Positions 9,699-21,463 of a stretch of 64,000 nt of DNA are shown here, piece after piece. The stretch spans positions 320,610 to 384,609 of the forward strand of contig JXTC01000154.1 of the NCBI GenBank assembly GCA_002914845.1, read 5' to 3'. The position numbers and the translations under genes were made by a program. How positions within the stretch are numbered: position 1 is the stretch's first letter; each line of letters starts with the position of its first letter. This stretch comes from Trema orientale (Eukaryota > Streptophyta > Magnoliopsida > Rosales > Cannabaceae). The notes beneath the pieces were generated by a model. It worked only from the letters and a program-made list of their open reading frames with translations. It had not been told where the DNA came from and searched no databases.

Positions 9699-12107
9699 AG
9701 GTCAAGTCACTTGAAATTTTCAGGACGTAAATTCATGAAGTGTTGGTCATCTGGGCTTGAGACTATTTAACCTTACGGTCTTATGTAGCTAATTAATATG
9801 GTAATTATATCTTAGTGTTATCTTATGTGATGTTCGAAAGCCAAACATGGTGTAATGGTGTTGAGTTATGTGAGGTCATGGCTCAATTTGTTTGTTTACG
9901 TCCTAACCTTTTTGAGTGTCTTAATAATTAGGAACGGAATTTGGTATTTAATAGTAGTACTTGTTTTTTTCTTCATACAAGTTGTACGTTCTGTTTTTTT
10001 TTTTTCAATTATTATTTTTAATATTATTTAACTACTACTATTATCAATTGGCTGAGTATTTCTTCGAAAACAAATTGACAAAAAAAAAAAAAAAAAAAAC
10101 CAACGATTTCTATTTTAATTCAAGATCGGAAGATCGGAATTAAATGAAAAGTCGTATGAAAATTTTTCTGCCAAAAAAAAAAAAAAATTAGGATAGGTAA
10201 TATTTATATTGTATTTATATGGATATGGCCTTAGATGTCGTACAAAGACTGAAACACATGATCATGAGCTAACAATTAGAGGAAGAAAATATTAAACCAG
10301 TTAGAATTGCTGGATATATATCCTCAGTCACATATTAACTTGAAGTAATATATAATTTAAAAGATTATTGAACTATTCAACCAGCATTATAAAGTCTACA
10401 AAATTGAACCAGAATTGAACTTTTATCCTAATAATCATTTTTCATAAGCGGCAGATAACTAAAGGTTAAGCTTCCATATAAAAAATAACCAAATAAAGGT
10501 TAAGGTTAAGGCTTGGGGAAACGATCCGATGCATAAGCTCGGAGGAAGAGAATTTCATGGTGACTGAAAAATTCTATTGAGAATTAACGAGACAAAAGAA
10601 CGAAAATAAGAATATACTTTAATAAGAAAAGCCACTAACAAAGGAGGAAATGTTACTATGTCAAAAATAAAATACAAAAGGTAGAATTTTGTACGACCAA
10701 GCCTAAAACACGTATGTATGCATAATAAAATAGGTCCATACCTATAATATATATATTTTAGAGTTTTCAGAATTCTATATAAGTAGGCCTATCGACCCAA
10801 TTCCTCGACTTTTATCAGAGATCTCAAAAACAAATTCTTCTAATTACAAAAATACCATATATGTCACACGCAAAATTTTTGGGCTGGAGCAAACAAAATT
10901 CAGGTCACGAACTATAACAAGTTCATTTCCAATGATCAAATTGACTTCCATGTTACAAGTTTATATGATTTTTGGGATTCTTCAAATAGCCTTTAAGGAA
11001 GAACACTTTTGGAGAATGGTTCATATTCTAAAACTTTACAGTTGAAAAAAAAAAAAAAAAAATCAACTTATAACTGGACCACGCTCCACAGATCATATTG
11101 TAACATAAAAAATCGATTTGGTAAAAAGTTTTAATAAGTAGGTCTTTTAGTAGTAAAAGAGACCTGCAAAGGTCTAAATTTCCCAAAATTTCCACCTTTT
11201 TGCTTTATATGTATGTGGAACATAAAAGGAACCCAAGAATACATTGTTTATATGCATATTATTGAAATAGTACTCTTCGGTTTAAAAAAGAGACTTATAG
11301 TACTTGTATCTACTTGGTGGTACTTTTTGCCAGCTTTGAATGTCTCTTGCAAATGGGCAATTGTGCATTTTACATATGCTAAGAAACCCTCATGATTGTG
11401 GTTAAGAAATTATTGAGGAGCTCTGCTGCATCTGTTATAGCAGTCTTGCACTTCATTTTAAGATGTTCCATTTAAGAGGTGTTCGGGTCGGATTGACATC
11501 AGCACAAATAGGTGTCTGTACAATTGTGAGTTCTAAGAATATTTCATCTTTACAGTGAGTGGAAAGAACCATAATCATATTAAATTCTAGGGTATGATCT
11601 GCCAAAACAAAATGGGCCAGACAGTACTATTTATTGTCCTTCTTTCTAGAGAATTAGAGTTTCTAACACTTTTTCCTGTATATATATAAAAGAACTACAA
11701 AAATATGGAGGTCAATTTTTTTTCCCAATTCATGTAACGTTTCGCATTATAAAAGTATCTACTTTTAAAACATTTTTAGAAAAATGCCATTTTAAAATAG
11801 ATAATAAGTACCAGTTTCTGAAAATTGGTTACTGATCATTATTAGTTATTAGTTATAAATACCTTTAATTACTAGTTATCAGTACTCGAAAACTGGTTAC
11901 TGGTTACTTGTTACTATTTTAGAAAATGATATAGTTTTATAAATTGTTTTTTAAAAATAGTATTTTTCTAATAAAAACTGTGTTGGATCTAAAAAACAGA
12001 GTCAACTGTATATTTCTAATTTATTTCTAAAACTGTCGTACAAGGCCTAAGTTTCACTTCTAATTATCCCATTACTGAAAATCTATTAATTTTTCTTGGG
12101 CTTTGAA

Positions 12108-12385
12108 GAATAATGGCCAATTTTTGGATCAGTGTTGGACAAATGGCCGTTTTTGAAACAATTTTAAATAATGTTTAAATTTTGAAACTAATTTGAGAAA
12201 TGGCCATTTTTCATATTTAATAGATCAAAATATATTGATTTATTTTGTATAAAATTGACTTATTTTTAAAAATTGGTTTATTTTATGTAAAATTGATCAA
12301 GTAAAAAGTGACCATTTATCAAATAAGATTATAAAACGGCCATTTATTCTATAGGTGCCAAAAAGGGCCATTTTTTATATTAATC
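12108..12385. mobile_element. possible MITE with inverted AATGGCC / GGCCATT motifs
   Basis: AATGGCCAATTTTTGG on the left is mirrored by CCAAAAAGGGCCATTTTTT on the right. Between them lie further GGCCATTT / AAATGGCC copies in both orientations within AT-rich sequence. The size and layout suit a non-autonomous DNA element. I could not define a target-site duplication. Confidence 0.35.
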
Positions 12386-12950
12386 TAGAAAAAAACGGAC
12401 TTTTCTTATAAGTACTCATTTTCTTTTGCTTGAAATTTACTATGCTACTTGGATTTTCTTTGATTTAACCATGTTACGTGGATCTGGTAGTGCGCTAGCT
12501 GTGGTTATGTATCCAAGCACTAAATTTTTGCTTTATTTTTGTCCGTGACCATAGTTTATCCATGTTCTTCATGCTGTCAACAAATGGTGTGAGAAGTTGA
12601 ATAGAAGGGTTCAAGTGACACAAGATCTCAAGTTAAAAAAAAGGGTTCAGCAAGTTGAATTGAATTAAAGAGTTCAAGGGTGTTCAAGGTTTCAAAAAAT
12701 TTTTTTCATAGGTAAATTTGAAATCTCTGCATTCTCGAATTTTTTGATTTCCTTATCCTAATTGTTGAATTGACAAAAATATTACATTTGAGCAAATTTG
12801 ACGTAGGGACATCACATGAACACAAAGGTGGGTCTATTTAGTCCTAGCTAGGCCTGGTAAACAGCCATGGGACCCATCTGTGAAGGATGTCAAAGTAAGG
12901 CCTAATAGGTACAGTTCAAAGAGTGCGCTTTTAACTCGATTCTAGGTGAT

Positions 12951-13040
12951 TGATAGGATTATTGGATTGCATCTCTCTTCAACGGTTGTAATTTTTGATA
13001 GGATTATTGGATTGCATCTCTCTTCAACGGTTGTAATTTT
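12951..13040. repeat. 45-bp perfect tandem duplication
   Basis: The unit starting TGATAGGATTATTGGATTGC and running through CTCTTCAACGGTTGTAATTT occurs twice back to back with no visible change, so the duplication is recent. Confidence 0.85.
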
Positions 13041-14116
13041 TGGGAGGATGGTTGTCTTTCCGACATCAAAATTTCATCGTCATCCAATACCTAGTAAATT
13101 GTGTATTTTATATACTTCTTAATCAATGGTAGCTCTTGTACATTTTAAGATGCAATTCAATGTCACAATGTGATCACTTATGGAAATTCCACATGTTTCA
13201 GCTGCTTTATTTTTATCTTTAGCTAACGTGTTTTGAGAGCATTGTTAATTGTAGCTTTGCTAGCTAATAATAATTCGAAAAAGAGCAATCTTGAGAAAAC
13301 AAAAGGAAAAAAGCTAATGAATGGTTATTTTCTTGCTTATTTAACTTATTAATGCTCTTAACTTGCTTGAACCTCCAGGCAATTAAGTTTATTTCTTTCA
13401 TTATATATTCGTAGCACATATTTGAAAAGGAAAAGGGCGATTTTTTTTTTTCCATTTTTCTAATATAATGAGATACTGTTCTAGGTTCAACATATATAAC
13501 CAGAGGATTAGGTATGAGACATTACACTATATCTACTAGTAAGAATGAAAATTTTCCGTACGTGATAAATTAAAGTACTTTCTTTGCAACTCCACTTTTT
13601 TCAAGAGTCACCTCTTTCTTTTTTCAACTTAAAAAAAAAAAAAAAACAAATTGTATTGAAATTTTTGAATTTTTTTTAGAGGAGTTAGAGACTCTTTTCT
13701 CTTTTTTATCATACAAAAAGAGCTTGAGTCTCATGTGGTTGGGTGAGTGAGGGTCTATGAGTAGGCAGAGGCACTACGGGCTTGATAATTAAATGAGTAA
13801 TCAATAAATGAATAATAATTATATATATCTTCAATGGGCTTGATAGAGCATGAAACACCATGAAGACTATAGTAGTATAAATATTTACTAATTTTCCATC
13901 AGGGAAAAAAGCCCCATCGATAAAATTTCTTGGCTCCATCCCTGTATGTGAGTGTGTAGCTCCATTTGAAAACAATAATGCTTCAAATCTGATGTTTAAA
14001 TCACCATTACACACACTTTCCTCTATTTAACGAGAACATATTATTGCGGAAAGAAGGGGGAAAAAAAAAAAGACACGGAATAACATACATGTATTAGAAA
14101 TAATTAATATGGCTAT

Positions 14117-14422
14117 CTATTCACCAGCAGAATCTCCTTGGAGTTTTCTAGAGACTGGAATTCGCTTGGCGAGCCAATCAATCGGCTTAGACAAAGCTTC
14201 AAATCCAAGACCAAGAAAAGAATGAGGTTCTTCGTTACCAGCACCAGGGTTCACATAGGCATCGGCAGCGGAGGGGTAGATGTCGATGACGACGTGGGAG
14301 GTAGAGCGCGAGAGGCTTGTGGCGTTGGATTTCGAGGGACAGCCAGTTTCAGGCCCGTTGTGCTCATGTTCATGCCCATGCATGGCTGCTTGCAAGGGTT
14401 TCTGAGGCCATAAGGACTCCAT
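14117..14422 (-). CDS. small hypothetical plant protein (101 aa)
   Basis: Single-exon frame starting MESLWPQKPLQ, with a His-rich stretch (HGHEHEH), a Ser-rich region (SLSRSTSHVVIDIYP) and a C-terminal part GLGFEALSKPIDWLAKRIPV. Base composition is richer in G+C than the surrounding DNA and codon use looks gene-like, which supports a real coding region. No signal peptide or membrane span. I do not recognise the family. Length, composition and isolation fit the many short unannotated plant genes. The start is the first ATG, just after a short upstream CT/AT-rich leader. Confidence 0.55.
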   Translation of the reverse strand: MESLWPQKPLQAAMHGHEHEHNGPETGCPSKSNATSLSRSTSHVVIDIYPSAADAYVNPGAGNEEPHSFLGLGFEALSKPIDWLAKRIPVSRKLQGDSAGE

Positions 14423-15281
14423 TGACTGATTGTAGATATGTAGCTTTTAAGCTTTTGAGGATAACGTTTAATAAATATGCATAAATATATACACACATTT
14501 CATGGTAAATTGTAGATGTAGCTTCGTAATAAAGTAATCAATTAAGACGGATTATAGGTAATTAATTTTTTTCCTTAAATTTTCTCAAATAAATTCGATT
14601 AATAATTTCCATATTAGTGTTTAATTGGTAAATTTCGAGCTTAAGCATGACTACTTAGATGGCGTAAAACACGTTTTGCGCTGAATTAGATGATCGAGTA
14701 ACTTCTTTTTGATATCTTTTTATTATCCTTTGTGAGATTTTATGAAATCTTTTGAAATCATTTTGGAAAAAGTGTATGGATATAGAATGAGTGTTTTATT
14801 CCTTTCAAAAAAAAAAGAAAAAAGAATGAGTGTTTTATATTTTTGTTTCACATATACTAAATGCAAAGATTATAATCCATCCAAAAATAAAAGGAAAAAG
14901 CAGAACGAAATCTTTTTCATTAAATCTGTTATTAACTTTTTTGATAATGCTCTATTTTTTAATTAATTTATTTTCATTATTTGTAATCATGTAATGACGT
15001 TTGTGTATCCAAGACGCTTTGGCTTTTCTCTTTCTTCAGAAATCTTCATCAATATTATAATAATATACAAAATAGAAGGTATAAATTAAACAATATTAAG
15101 TGAAACAACATATATGATATAATTAGGTAATTATTCCTTGAAAGTATGATGATAATAATATGATCAATACCTTTGTATATTATATATAATATTGGCTCAA
15201 TTTTTTATGATCACTTGAGTTAATAAAAAACATAATTATTGAATAAATGAACTTTTTTTAAGTAGAAATATATATCTGTTA

Positions 15282-15569
15282 TTAATGAGAAGAGTCCAAG
15301 ACAATAACAGACATAATAGGAGGAGGATTATCCCTCAACCAAATACATTTACTATCTATCCTAAGAGCATGACAAGCTAAACGATGTACTGCTATATTAG
15401 CAAAATGATAAACATGGTTAACAGTTACTCCCAGAAAAAAATAATAATAATAACAAATGAGATACATCAAACAACAAATGAGATAACAGTGAGTCACCAA
15501 ATTCCGAATTGGTAAATTAGAGCTTTGTATTCTTTGCACCACTGTGAAAGCATCCAAGGCCATCTCCAA
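15282..15569 (-). mobile_element. LINE-type RNase H domain relic
   Basis: The minus strand reads MALDAFTVVQRIQSSNLP, LVTHCYLI, then VNHVYHFANIAVHRLACHAL and WLRDNPPPI. This order matches the RNase H-like tail of plant LINE/non-LTR polyproteins: E-x-DA-x-x-VV, then HV-x-R-x-AN-x-AAH-x-LA, then W-x-x-x-PPP. No linked reverse transcriptase was seen, so it is a 5'-truncated remnant. Confidence 0.6.
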
Positions 15570-15992
15570 CCCATAATGCCAAAATAGTGTAACTTTTATA
15601 CCAAAATAGTGTAACTTTCACACCATTTCGTAGGTTGAACTCCAACCCATTACACTAAAAGTTACACTAAAAAGAATAATTTTTTTTATTCTCTATCTTT
15701 TTAGTCCTTCAACAATTAATTTATTTTACAAACTACTACATCTATATATTACTTGACACAAGATTGCAAAATATTGGAAAAAAATATTCTAATAAATTAA
15801 CAATACTAAAATATTGTTGCTGTACCTTTGAATTAATATATACTAAATTAATAAATTGAATAACCTATTCTATCCCTTTTCTCTTTCCTTGTCTCTACCT
15901 TTGGACTTCATGGTCAGCAAAATAAATAATATATAAATAAAATATTAGCCTACTTTCCCAAAAAAAAAGATAGAAAATCTCAGTGCTCTCTC

Positions 15993-16405
15993 TCAAGAAA
16001 AGCAAGAAGTTCATACCGGAAATAACTAACTCGTGATCAAGAGAGTGTATATTTGCTAAAACACACCAGTCGGTTACTCACTTACTGGCTCATAACGAAT
16101 AAAAACTCTACATTATTACATTACAAAGGTCACCGGTCACCCCCAATTTCTCTATTTATTTATTTATATATTTATTTTGACTCAAATATACATTTCAGAA
16201 AAATAAATTACCTAACTGTTATTTCTGTCTTCTCTATCTCTATCAAGAAAAGCAAGAAGTTCAAGTATCTTGATCATAACGGAAATAACTAACTCTCCTG
16301 ATCTAGAAAATCCACATTTTGCTGAACTCCCCCAGTCGGTTACCCGGTCACTCACTCGCAGCCAATAAGAAGCTTGCATTTACCTCACAAAGGTCACCGG
16401 TCAAC
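15993..16405 (+). repeat. tandemly duplicated promoter region
   Basis: Two blocks, about 15993-16150 and 16240-16405, share AGAAAAGCAAGAAGTTCA, GGAAATAACTAACTC, CAGTCGGTTAC and CAAAGGTCACCGGTCA in the same order. They lie directly upstream of the gene at 16550. A related block in inverted orientation flanks its broken paralog at about 24.72-24.90 kb. Confidence 0.7.
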
Positions 16406-16429
16406 CCAATTTTCACTCAGTCCTATCTC

Positions 16430-16437
16430 TATATAAA
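16430..16437 (+). promoter_or_regulatory. TATA box
   Basis: TATATAAA in the context TCTCTATATAAACCCAG, 113 bp before the chosen ATG at 16550. This suits a transcription start near 16465. Confidence 0.65.
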
Positions 16438-16549
16438 CCCAGAGGCTCTCACTTCTCTCATTTCTCTCTGGCACTCGAGCTCTGAAATTTTGCATCCTCC
16501 TCAATATTTTCTCACACGTTCCCGTACTATTTTCCCGAGAAACAAACAA

Positions 16550-17317
16550 ATGGCGACGACAGAGTCCAATGGAAACGACGATCGTCAAGGCTGTTGCACT
16601 CTCTGGCTCCAAAAGATGGTCTCACTTTGCAGCTTTAGCTCATCCGAGTCTGGCCAAAACGACGACAATGATCATGTCTCTACTGATCAAACCGAAGAGG
16701 CGGAATCCGAAGAATATGATGGTTACTATTACGATCACATTGAGGTCCATCGACTGGACAAAGCCCGAGCGCTTCAATTAGCGGCCAGGACCTCCCTCCT
16801 GCTTGTCGATTTTCTTTTCTTGATTTCGGAGCGAGGAGGAGTTGTCAGAGTCCTTGGACGATTCGCGGCCGCTCTCGAATCGAAATCGCGGGAGCAAGAG
16901 AATCTTGAGGTGGTTACCAAGACGCTGGCATTGTTGGAAACGGCGGAGAGAGAGCTGAGAAACAGGAGGACCGATCAGTCGGGGAAATTGAAGGGTGCAC
17001 TGACTCCTGATCACGGGGATGAAAGTCTCGTCGTTGAGGGTCTCGTCGATGAATTCTGCGAGCAGATTCTGAGATTGGAAGCGTTTCTGATGATGAGACA
17101 ATGCGCGGCCGAATCGCTGACGTCGACGGAGTGTGTGCTGGAAGAAATGATTGGAATTCTTGATCAATGCGAGGCGGGAGTGGATGCGATCGAGCGGGAG
17201 ATAGCTTGCGAGTGTGCGAAGACGACTAATGCTGATGATCACGAGAGTGATGATGATCAGATTCTTAAGAGGGAAATGGTGTTGAAAGCTAAGGAAATAT
17301 GGTGTGTTGTAGAATAG
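16550..17317 (+). CDS. uncharacterised helical protein, single exon (255 aa)
   Basis: Starts MATTESNGNDDRQGCCTLWL. It has an acidic, Asp/Glu-rich N-terminal third (about residues 40-65) followed by helical segments: ALQLAARTSLLLVDFLFLI, VVTKTLALLETAERELR and LRLEAFLMMRQCA. It ends in an acidic loop and LKAKEIWCVVE. The hydrophobic stretch near residue 80 is short, with charge nearby, so a membrane span is doubtful. The upstream frame is open but the TATA box at 16430 and the leader motif GAGAAACAAACA right before the ATG favour this start. I do not recognise the family. The C-terminal helix pair vaguely resembles that of the 438-residue protein at 20147, which may mean distant kinship. An inverted broken copy lies at 24.0-24.65 kb. 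Confidence 0.7.
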   Translation: MATTESNGNDDRQGCCTLWLQKMVSLCSFSSSESGQNDDNDHVSTDQTEEAESEEYDGYYYDHIEVHRLDKARALQLAARTSLLLVDFLFLISERGGVVRVLGRFAAALESKSREQENLEVVTKTLALLETAERELRNRRTDQSGKLKGALTPDHGDESLVVEGLVDEFCEQILRLEAFLMMRQCAAESLTSTECVLEEMIGILDQCEAGVDAIEREIACECAKTTNADDHESDDDQILKREMVLKAKEIWCVVE

Positions 17318-17338
17318 AATAGAATAGAATAGAATAGA
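17311..17338. repeat. AGAAT pentanucleotide microsatellite overlapping the stop codon
   Basis: Five AGAAT units begin inside the last codons of the gene at 16550; the TAG stop at 17315-17317 lies within the repeat. Gain or loss of whole units downstream of the stop would not change the protein. Confidence 0.85.
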
Positions 17339-18956
17339 GAGTGAGTTCATAGGGAAGAAGAGAATAAGAGCTACAGAATTGTTCAAAGAATAGTATAATA
17401 TGGTTTAGTTAGTCTTTACTTTGTGTTACACTAGGCTACTTAGATATATTAGTGCTAAATGTGAAAAGAATAATATTTGTTTTAGAGTTCAATCTTTAAT
17501 GAATCACTAGCCTTTTCTCTGTTTTGGTATTACCCTGTTCTTTTTTTCATTTTTTTATTGTTCTTTTTCAGTGGAAAGTACCTGAATATTTATGTATGTA
17601 AACACATGGATATCATAATTATATAGATCAAATGTAATAAGGATGAAAATGAAAAAGTATCCTAATTCCACTAAAGAAATTCACATATCGATCAAGTTAT
17701 AAGGATTATCGTGTATATGTACACATACACTATGATTTCTTTGTTAAATGCTAATTCATTTAAGTCCAATATCTGGAACCGAATTGGTTAGTTCTAGCTT
17801 TTAATGTTGAAAATTATGATGAGGGGCTTTCATTTGGAGGAAAAATAAAGGAGAAACGACATGACTCTTTTATGATGTACAACTAGGTACTCAGCTAGTC
17901 TTGATCGATTTTAGACTCTGGACATTTATTATTTCTGATGGAATTAGTATGACTCAAAGTTTATCTCGTCAAGACTAGTACGTCTAATTTGGCAATCAGG
18001 GAGAGTTAGTTCAGTATGCTATAGGCTATAAATTTCAGTGATATTAATGGTTCATTTGGGTACGGAATTCTTGTCTTTGCGTAACAGAGTTAATAGTTAA
18101 TTAGACTAATTAATCTAAAATTTCTATTATTCAGCAAAATTTGTTTATTTTGAGTGGTCATCAGAATCAGGTATATTATAAATAGCCTGTGTAGTACAGA
18201 TAGGTAGCAAGTGAAACAAATGACTTAGTTAACTAAAGAAACCATTAGAGAGAGGGGCTGACTAGGAATTTAGTTCAAGAATGAGGTTTTGCTCTCAGAT
18301 AGAGAAAGATCAATGGTGGGTCGATTCGGGTCGTTTTACACAAAACATGGCTTCAAATTATAGTAACAAATATGGGAAAAAAATTTAATATGTTACTACT
18401 CCTAAAGCTAATATGATACACATATACCTTTTTCTACTAATAAAATTTGACTAAAACTTTACTTTTTATCTATTAAAATTTCATTTAATTATGAACGGCT
18501 TACACCAAAAAGAATATATCCAATTGTTTACATTGAAAAAGCAACATAGCAAAGTGGTGAAAATTGATTGATTTTTCAATTTTTTCCCATGGTGGGTTTC
18601 ACTAAAATTATTTGTGTTCTAGGGATGTCAGTGAAATTTGACAAGAAAATAGAATGTTAAGGTTTTGATTATGATGTACAAGTTTTCTCTTAGTTGACAT
18701 TTATATGAAATTATATAATATGCATCGAAGTACAACTGATCAAGACCAGTACCTTTGACAATTAGGGAGAGTTAGCCTGTATAATAGAGTATATATGTCT
18801 ATATCGATATATAACCGGAAAAAAAAAAAATGACGAAGAAAAAAAAACGACATGTCGTTCAATTACTTGTAATTCTTACTAGTGTACTTGTTGATTGGAC
18901 TATGTCTTATATACTCAGTTGACTAGTATTGGTTGGTAACTTGGTGTCTTACTAGG
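17339..18956. other. intergenic DNA with weak internal duplications
   Basis: No gene seen. A phrase around CAATCAGGGAGAGTTAG at about 17.99 kb recurs as CAATTAGGGAGAGTTAG at about 18.76 kb, both near 'aagac(t/c)agtac', which suggests an old duplication of flanking sequence. Confidence 0.4.
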
Positions 18957-19080
18957 GAAGATTATATTATGATTGTGTTCTGAATGCCAATTATTCTAGT
19001 GTGTCCAGTTTAGGTATGTCCGGGAAGAAGCATTACGTGAGTGTGTTCAATCTTTTAAAAGATTCAGAGGAATGAAGGTG
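18957..19080 (+). pseudogene. 3' fragment of a 438-residue-type gene copy
   Basis: The block TTCTGAATGCCAATTATTC, with TGTCCAGTTTAGGTATGTC and GAGTGTGTTCAATCTTTTAA following, matches the 3' part of the gene at 20147 (TTCTGAATGCCAATTCAAAC, then TGTCCAGTTTAAGTATGTC and GAGTGTGTTGAAATTGTTAG). The frame is broken and nothing upstream aligns well, so this is a decayed copy 1 kb before the intact gene, on the same strand. Confidence 0.65.
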
Positions 19081-20146
19081 GTTGATGAACAGAGATTATG
19101 TATTCTAATTTTGTTGTCAATACTTCTATTTTAGAATTTTATTATTTTTTAAAAAATTTTCATTCATGACATAAAACCAGCTGCTTCCTTGTTCGATGTA
19201 GTCTATTAATTATATTCATATGGGCAAATATTACTTGACATCTAAAACATAGACAAAGACAAAGTAGCAAATAGTGCTGAGTTACTTCAGTGATTACTCT
19301 GTTTTGTTCTGTTTTGGACTAAATTATCAGTTAAAAATAAATTCAAGGACTAATTGAATTAGTGTTATTATTTCAACGACCAAAAAGTCACATTTTAAAA
19401 ATTTCAGGGTCTACTTGTGCTAATTACCCTTTTTTTTATTATTGTTCTTTTTAAAGGGATGTTAATCCAATATGGAAAGTTTAATTTTGGTGTCCGGATG
19501 TAAGTGTTAACGTCTTTCTAACTTTGTCAAAAGCCTCAATTAAATGTTTATTTAAAAAAAAAAAAAGAGAACCCTTGAAAACCAAGCCTGAGAAATTTCA
19601 GTTGTTCTACAACAACTAGTAATCCACTAAATAAAATGACAAGAATGAAAATCTAATATAAGGATTGGACGAAATGTTTGATAGAGGATTGAAATTAGCG
19701 GCAATTCACATCTATTTATTCTAAATATTAGAATTATTGTTAGGGTTATTATTATTTTCACCCAACTCAAGTCGGTGTACCTTTGTAGTCTCTAGTCTAT
19801 ACTTTTTACGCTTTGTTATTTTTTTCCCCCACCGCAAGTCGAAAAAAAAAAAGTAAGGAAAAGAAAAAAGAAAAAAGATTTCGACTTCTTGCTTAGTTCT
19901 ATTTTTTACCGTTATAATTAATATAACCCAAATTACCCCAAATTTTTGTCACTTGCTCAGAAAGTAACCCAAAGAAGTTCAAATTCCATATATATTGACT
20001 ATTTGGCTTAGCAATATCCTAACAAAACAGAGTATTTGATTCACCAATTCTCTCTCTCTCAATCTCTCATTCAAACACAAATACATACATACCAATCTCT
20101 CTCTCTCTGCTCTGATCTGCTCTGAGTCTAAGCAATATAAGCGACA

Positions 20147-21463
20147 ATGGCTATGATCTATGCGTGTGATAGTTATCTTAAACTCAACCACATGGCTTCA
20201 AGTTTCTATTTTGTTGCTGAAAAACTGGACAAGAAGATAGACGAATTGATGGTACGGGTTCTCACCAGAGAAAGAGAAGAATACTATTTTCATGATCGAG
20301 TCAAGGATTTCCGCCGCGAAATCCACGATCTCAAGGAAAATCAAGAACTGCTCAAGAGGGGTTTCACCGGGATGATAATGAAGTTCTGTCAATTACTTGA
20401 TGAACTAGATTTTCAGGACTATACCTACTTGGAAGTACTTCAAGACCAATCCCTCAAATTCGTACCCGAAAGGGGGATGAAAACTGAAGAGGAGATCAAA
20501 CTTGCGACGCAAGAAATCAGAAGGTGGAATGGAAAACTGGTCGAGCTCGGTAAGGAAATCATAGAGTTGGCTCTGAGATTTGCTAGAACATTTCCTGGTG
20601 AAAAAGGGTATTTCAAGAAAGAAATATTCGATGATGTTAATGTTTTTTTACATGATGTAAAAGATGATGAGATTACTGATAATGGGATTCCATTGATTAA
20701 AGTTAATGGAACATGGAATTGGCATAAACTAGAAGAAGTGGCGAAATCGGATGATCAAGTACAGTGGAGTTTGACTGAGGTTATGATGAAGATGTACGGA
20801 TTCAAACTTGACAAGGCAAAGAAGGAAGTAGAAGCTATAAGGCACTTGAAGGCAGCTTTGTTTTGTGCATCAAAGAATCATAGGGACTTAACCAAGAACA
20901 ACTTGATTAATGAACTTCTTAGGCAAAAGAAGAGCAAACTAGCCAGATTAATGCAGGCGACCGAAGCAATCAAGAAGTCCAGTGAAGTGGAAGAGGAGTT
21001 ATGTGAGGCTGAGAAACTGATGTTGGAGTGGTTGTACCAGATTGAGAGGGAGATCTTTTTTCTGGTTAGTGATCTGGCCCTTATAGTTTCAATTTATGAT
21101 CAAGTTGTTGTGGCTGCATTCCGAAAAGACTTCATGTCGAAGCTCCAATGGCTAAAATGGCGAAAGCATGGGAGGGTACCAGTGGTGGTTTACCGGATTA
21201 TTTCTTTGCTTGAAGTAGAAGCAATGGTGGTGGAAGGCAATGGATTAATCTTATTGAAAGAAATTCATGTTAGTCAATTTATGGATCAACTCTACAAGAT
21301 GATTCTGTTGTTGACATCAGTTCTGAATGCCAATTCAAACATGTCCAGTTTAAGTATGTCTAAGAAGGAAGTAATTACTGAGTGTGTTGAAATTGTTAGA
21401 AGATGTGATGAGGCATGGAGAGCTATAAGAATGGAGGTTGATTCATCAATGAGGGAAGCTTAA
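20147..21463 (+). CDS. uncharacterised coiled-coil-like protein, single exon (438 aa)
   Basis: I do not recognise this family. The frame opens MAMIYACDSYLKLNHMASSF. It is strongly charged and helical through residues 25-160 (KLDKKIDELMVRVLTRERE, EIRRWNGKLVELGKEIIEL), then VQWSLTEVMMKMYGF near residue 205, a KKSKLARLMQATEAIK helix, HGRVPVVVYRI near 345, and a C-terminal part with LYKMILLLTSVLN and ECVEIVRRCDEAWRAI. The W(S/T)x-x-V, GRVPxVV and C-terminal motifs recur in the two-exon genes at 42653 and 46484 and in the fragment at 49467, so these form one family. No signal peptide or organelle signal is obvious. A CT-rich leader (TCTCTCTC at 20050-20110) precedes the first ATG. Confidence 0.8.
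   Translation: MAMIYACDSYLKLNHMASSFYFVAEKLDKKIDELMVRVLTREREEYYFHDRVKDFRREIHDLKENQELLKRGFTGMIMKFCQLLDELDFQDYTYLEVLQDQSLKFVPERGMKTEEEIKLATQEIRRWNGKLVELGKEIIELALRFARTFPGEKGYFKKEIFDDVNVFLHDVKDDEITDNGIPLIKVNGTWNWHKLEEVAKSDDQVQWSLTEVMMKMYGFKLDKAKKEVEAIRHLKAALFCASKNHRDLTKNNLINELLRQKKSKLARLMQATEAIKKSSEVEEELCEAEKLMLEWLYQIEREIFFLVSDLALIVSIYDQVVVAAFRKDFMSKLQWLKWRKHGRVPVVVYRIISLLEVEAMVVEGNGLILLKEIHVSQFMDQLYKMILLLTSVLNANSNMSSLSMSKKEVITECVEIVRRCDEAWRAIRMEVDSSMREA

Larger units (their letters stand above)
9780..14100. other. long intergenic stretch, no gene found
   Basis: AT-rich with many poly-A and poly-T runs. I see a MITE-like block near 12.1-12.4 kb, a 45-bp tandem duplication at 12951 and a repeat-like phrase (GGCTCCATCCCTG) near 13.94 kb, but no convincing exon. 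Confidence 0.5.

Noticed and set aside
13709-14014. Minus-strand open frame of about 100 codons
   Set aside because: Mostly AT-rich with hydrophobic low-complexity translation; it contains a repeat-like phrase (GGCTCCATCCCTG) and no gene signals.
16778-17386. 202-codon frame opposite the 255-residue gene
   Set aside because: Antisense shadow of the real coding strand, which has the promoter, leader and paralog support.
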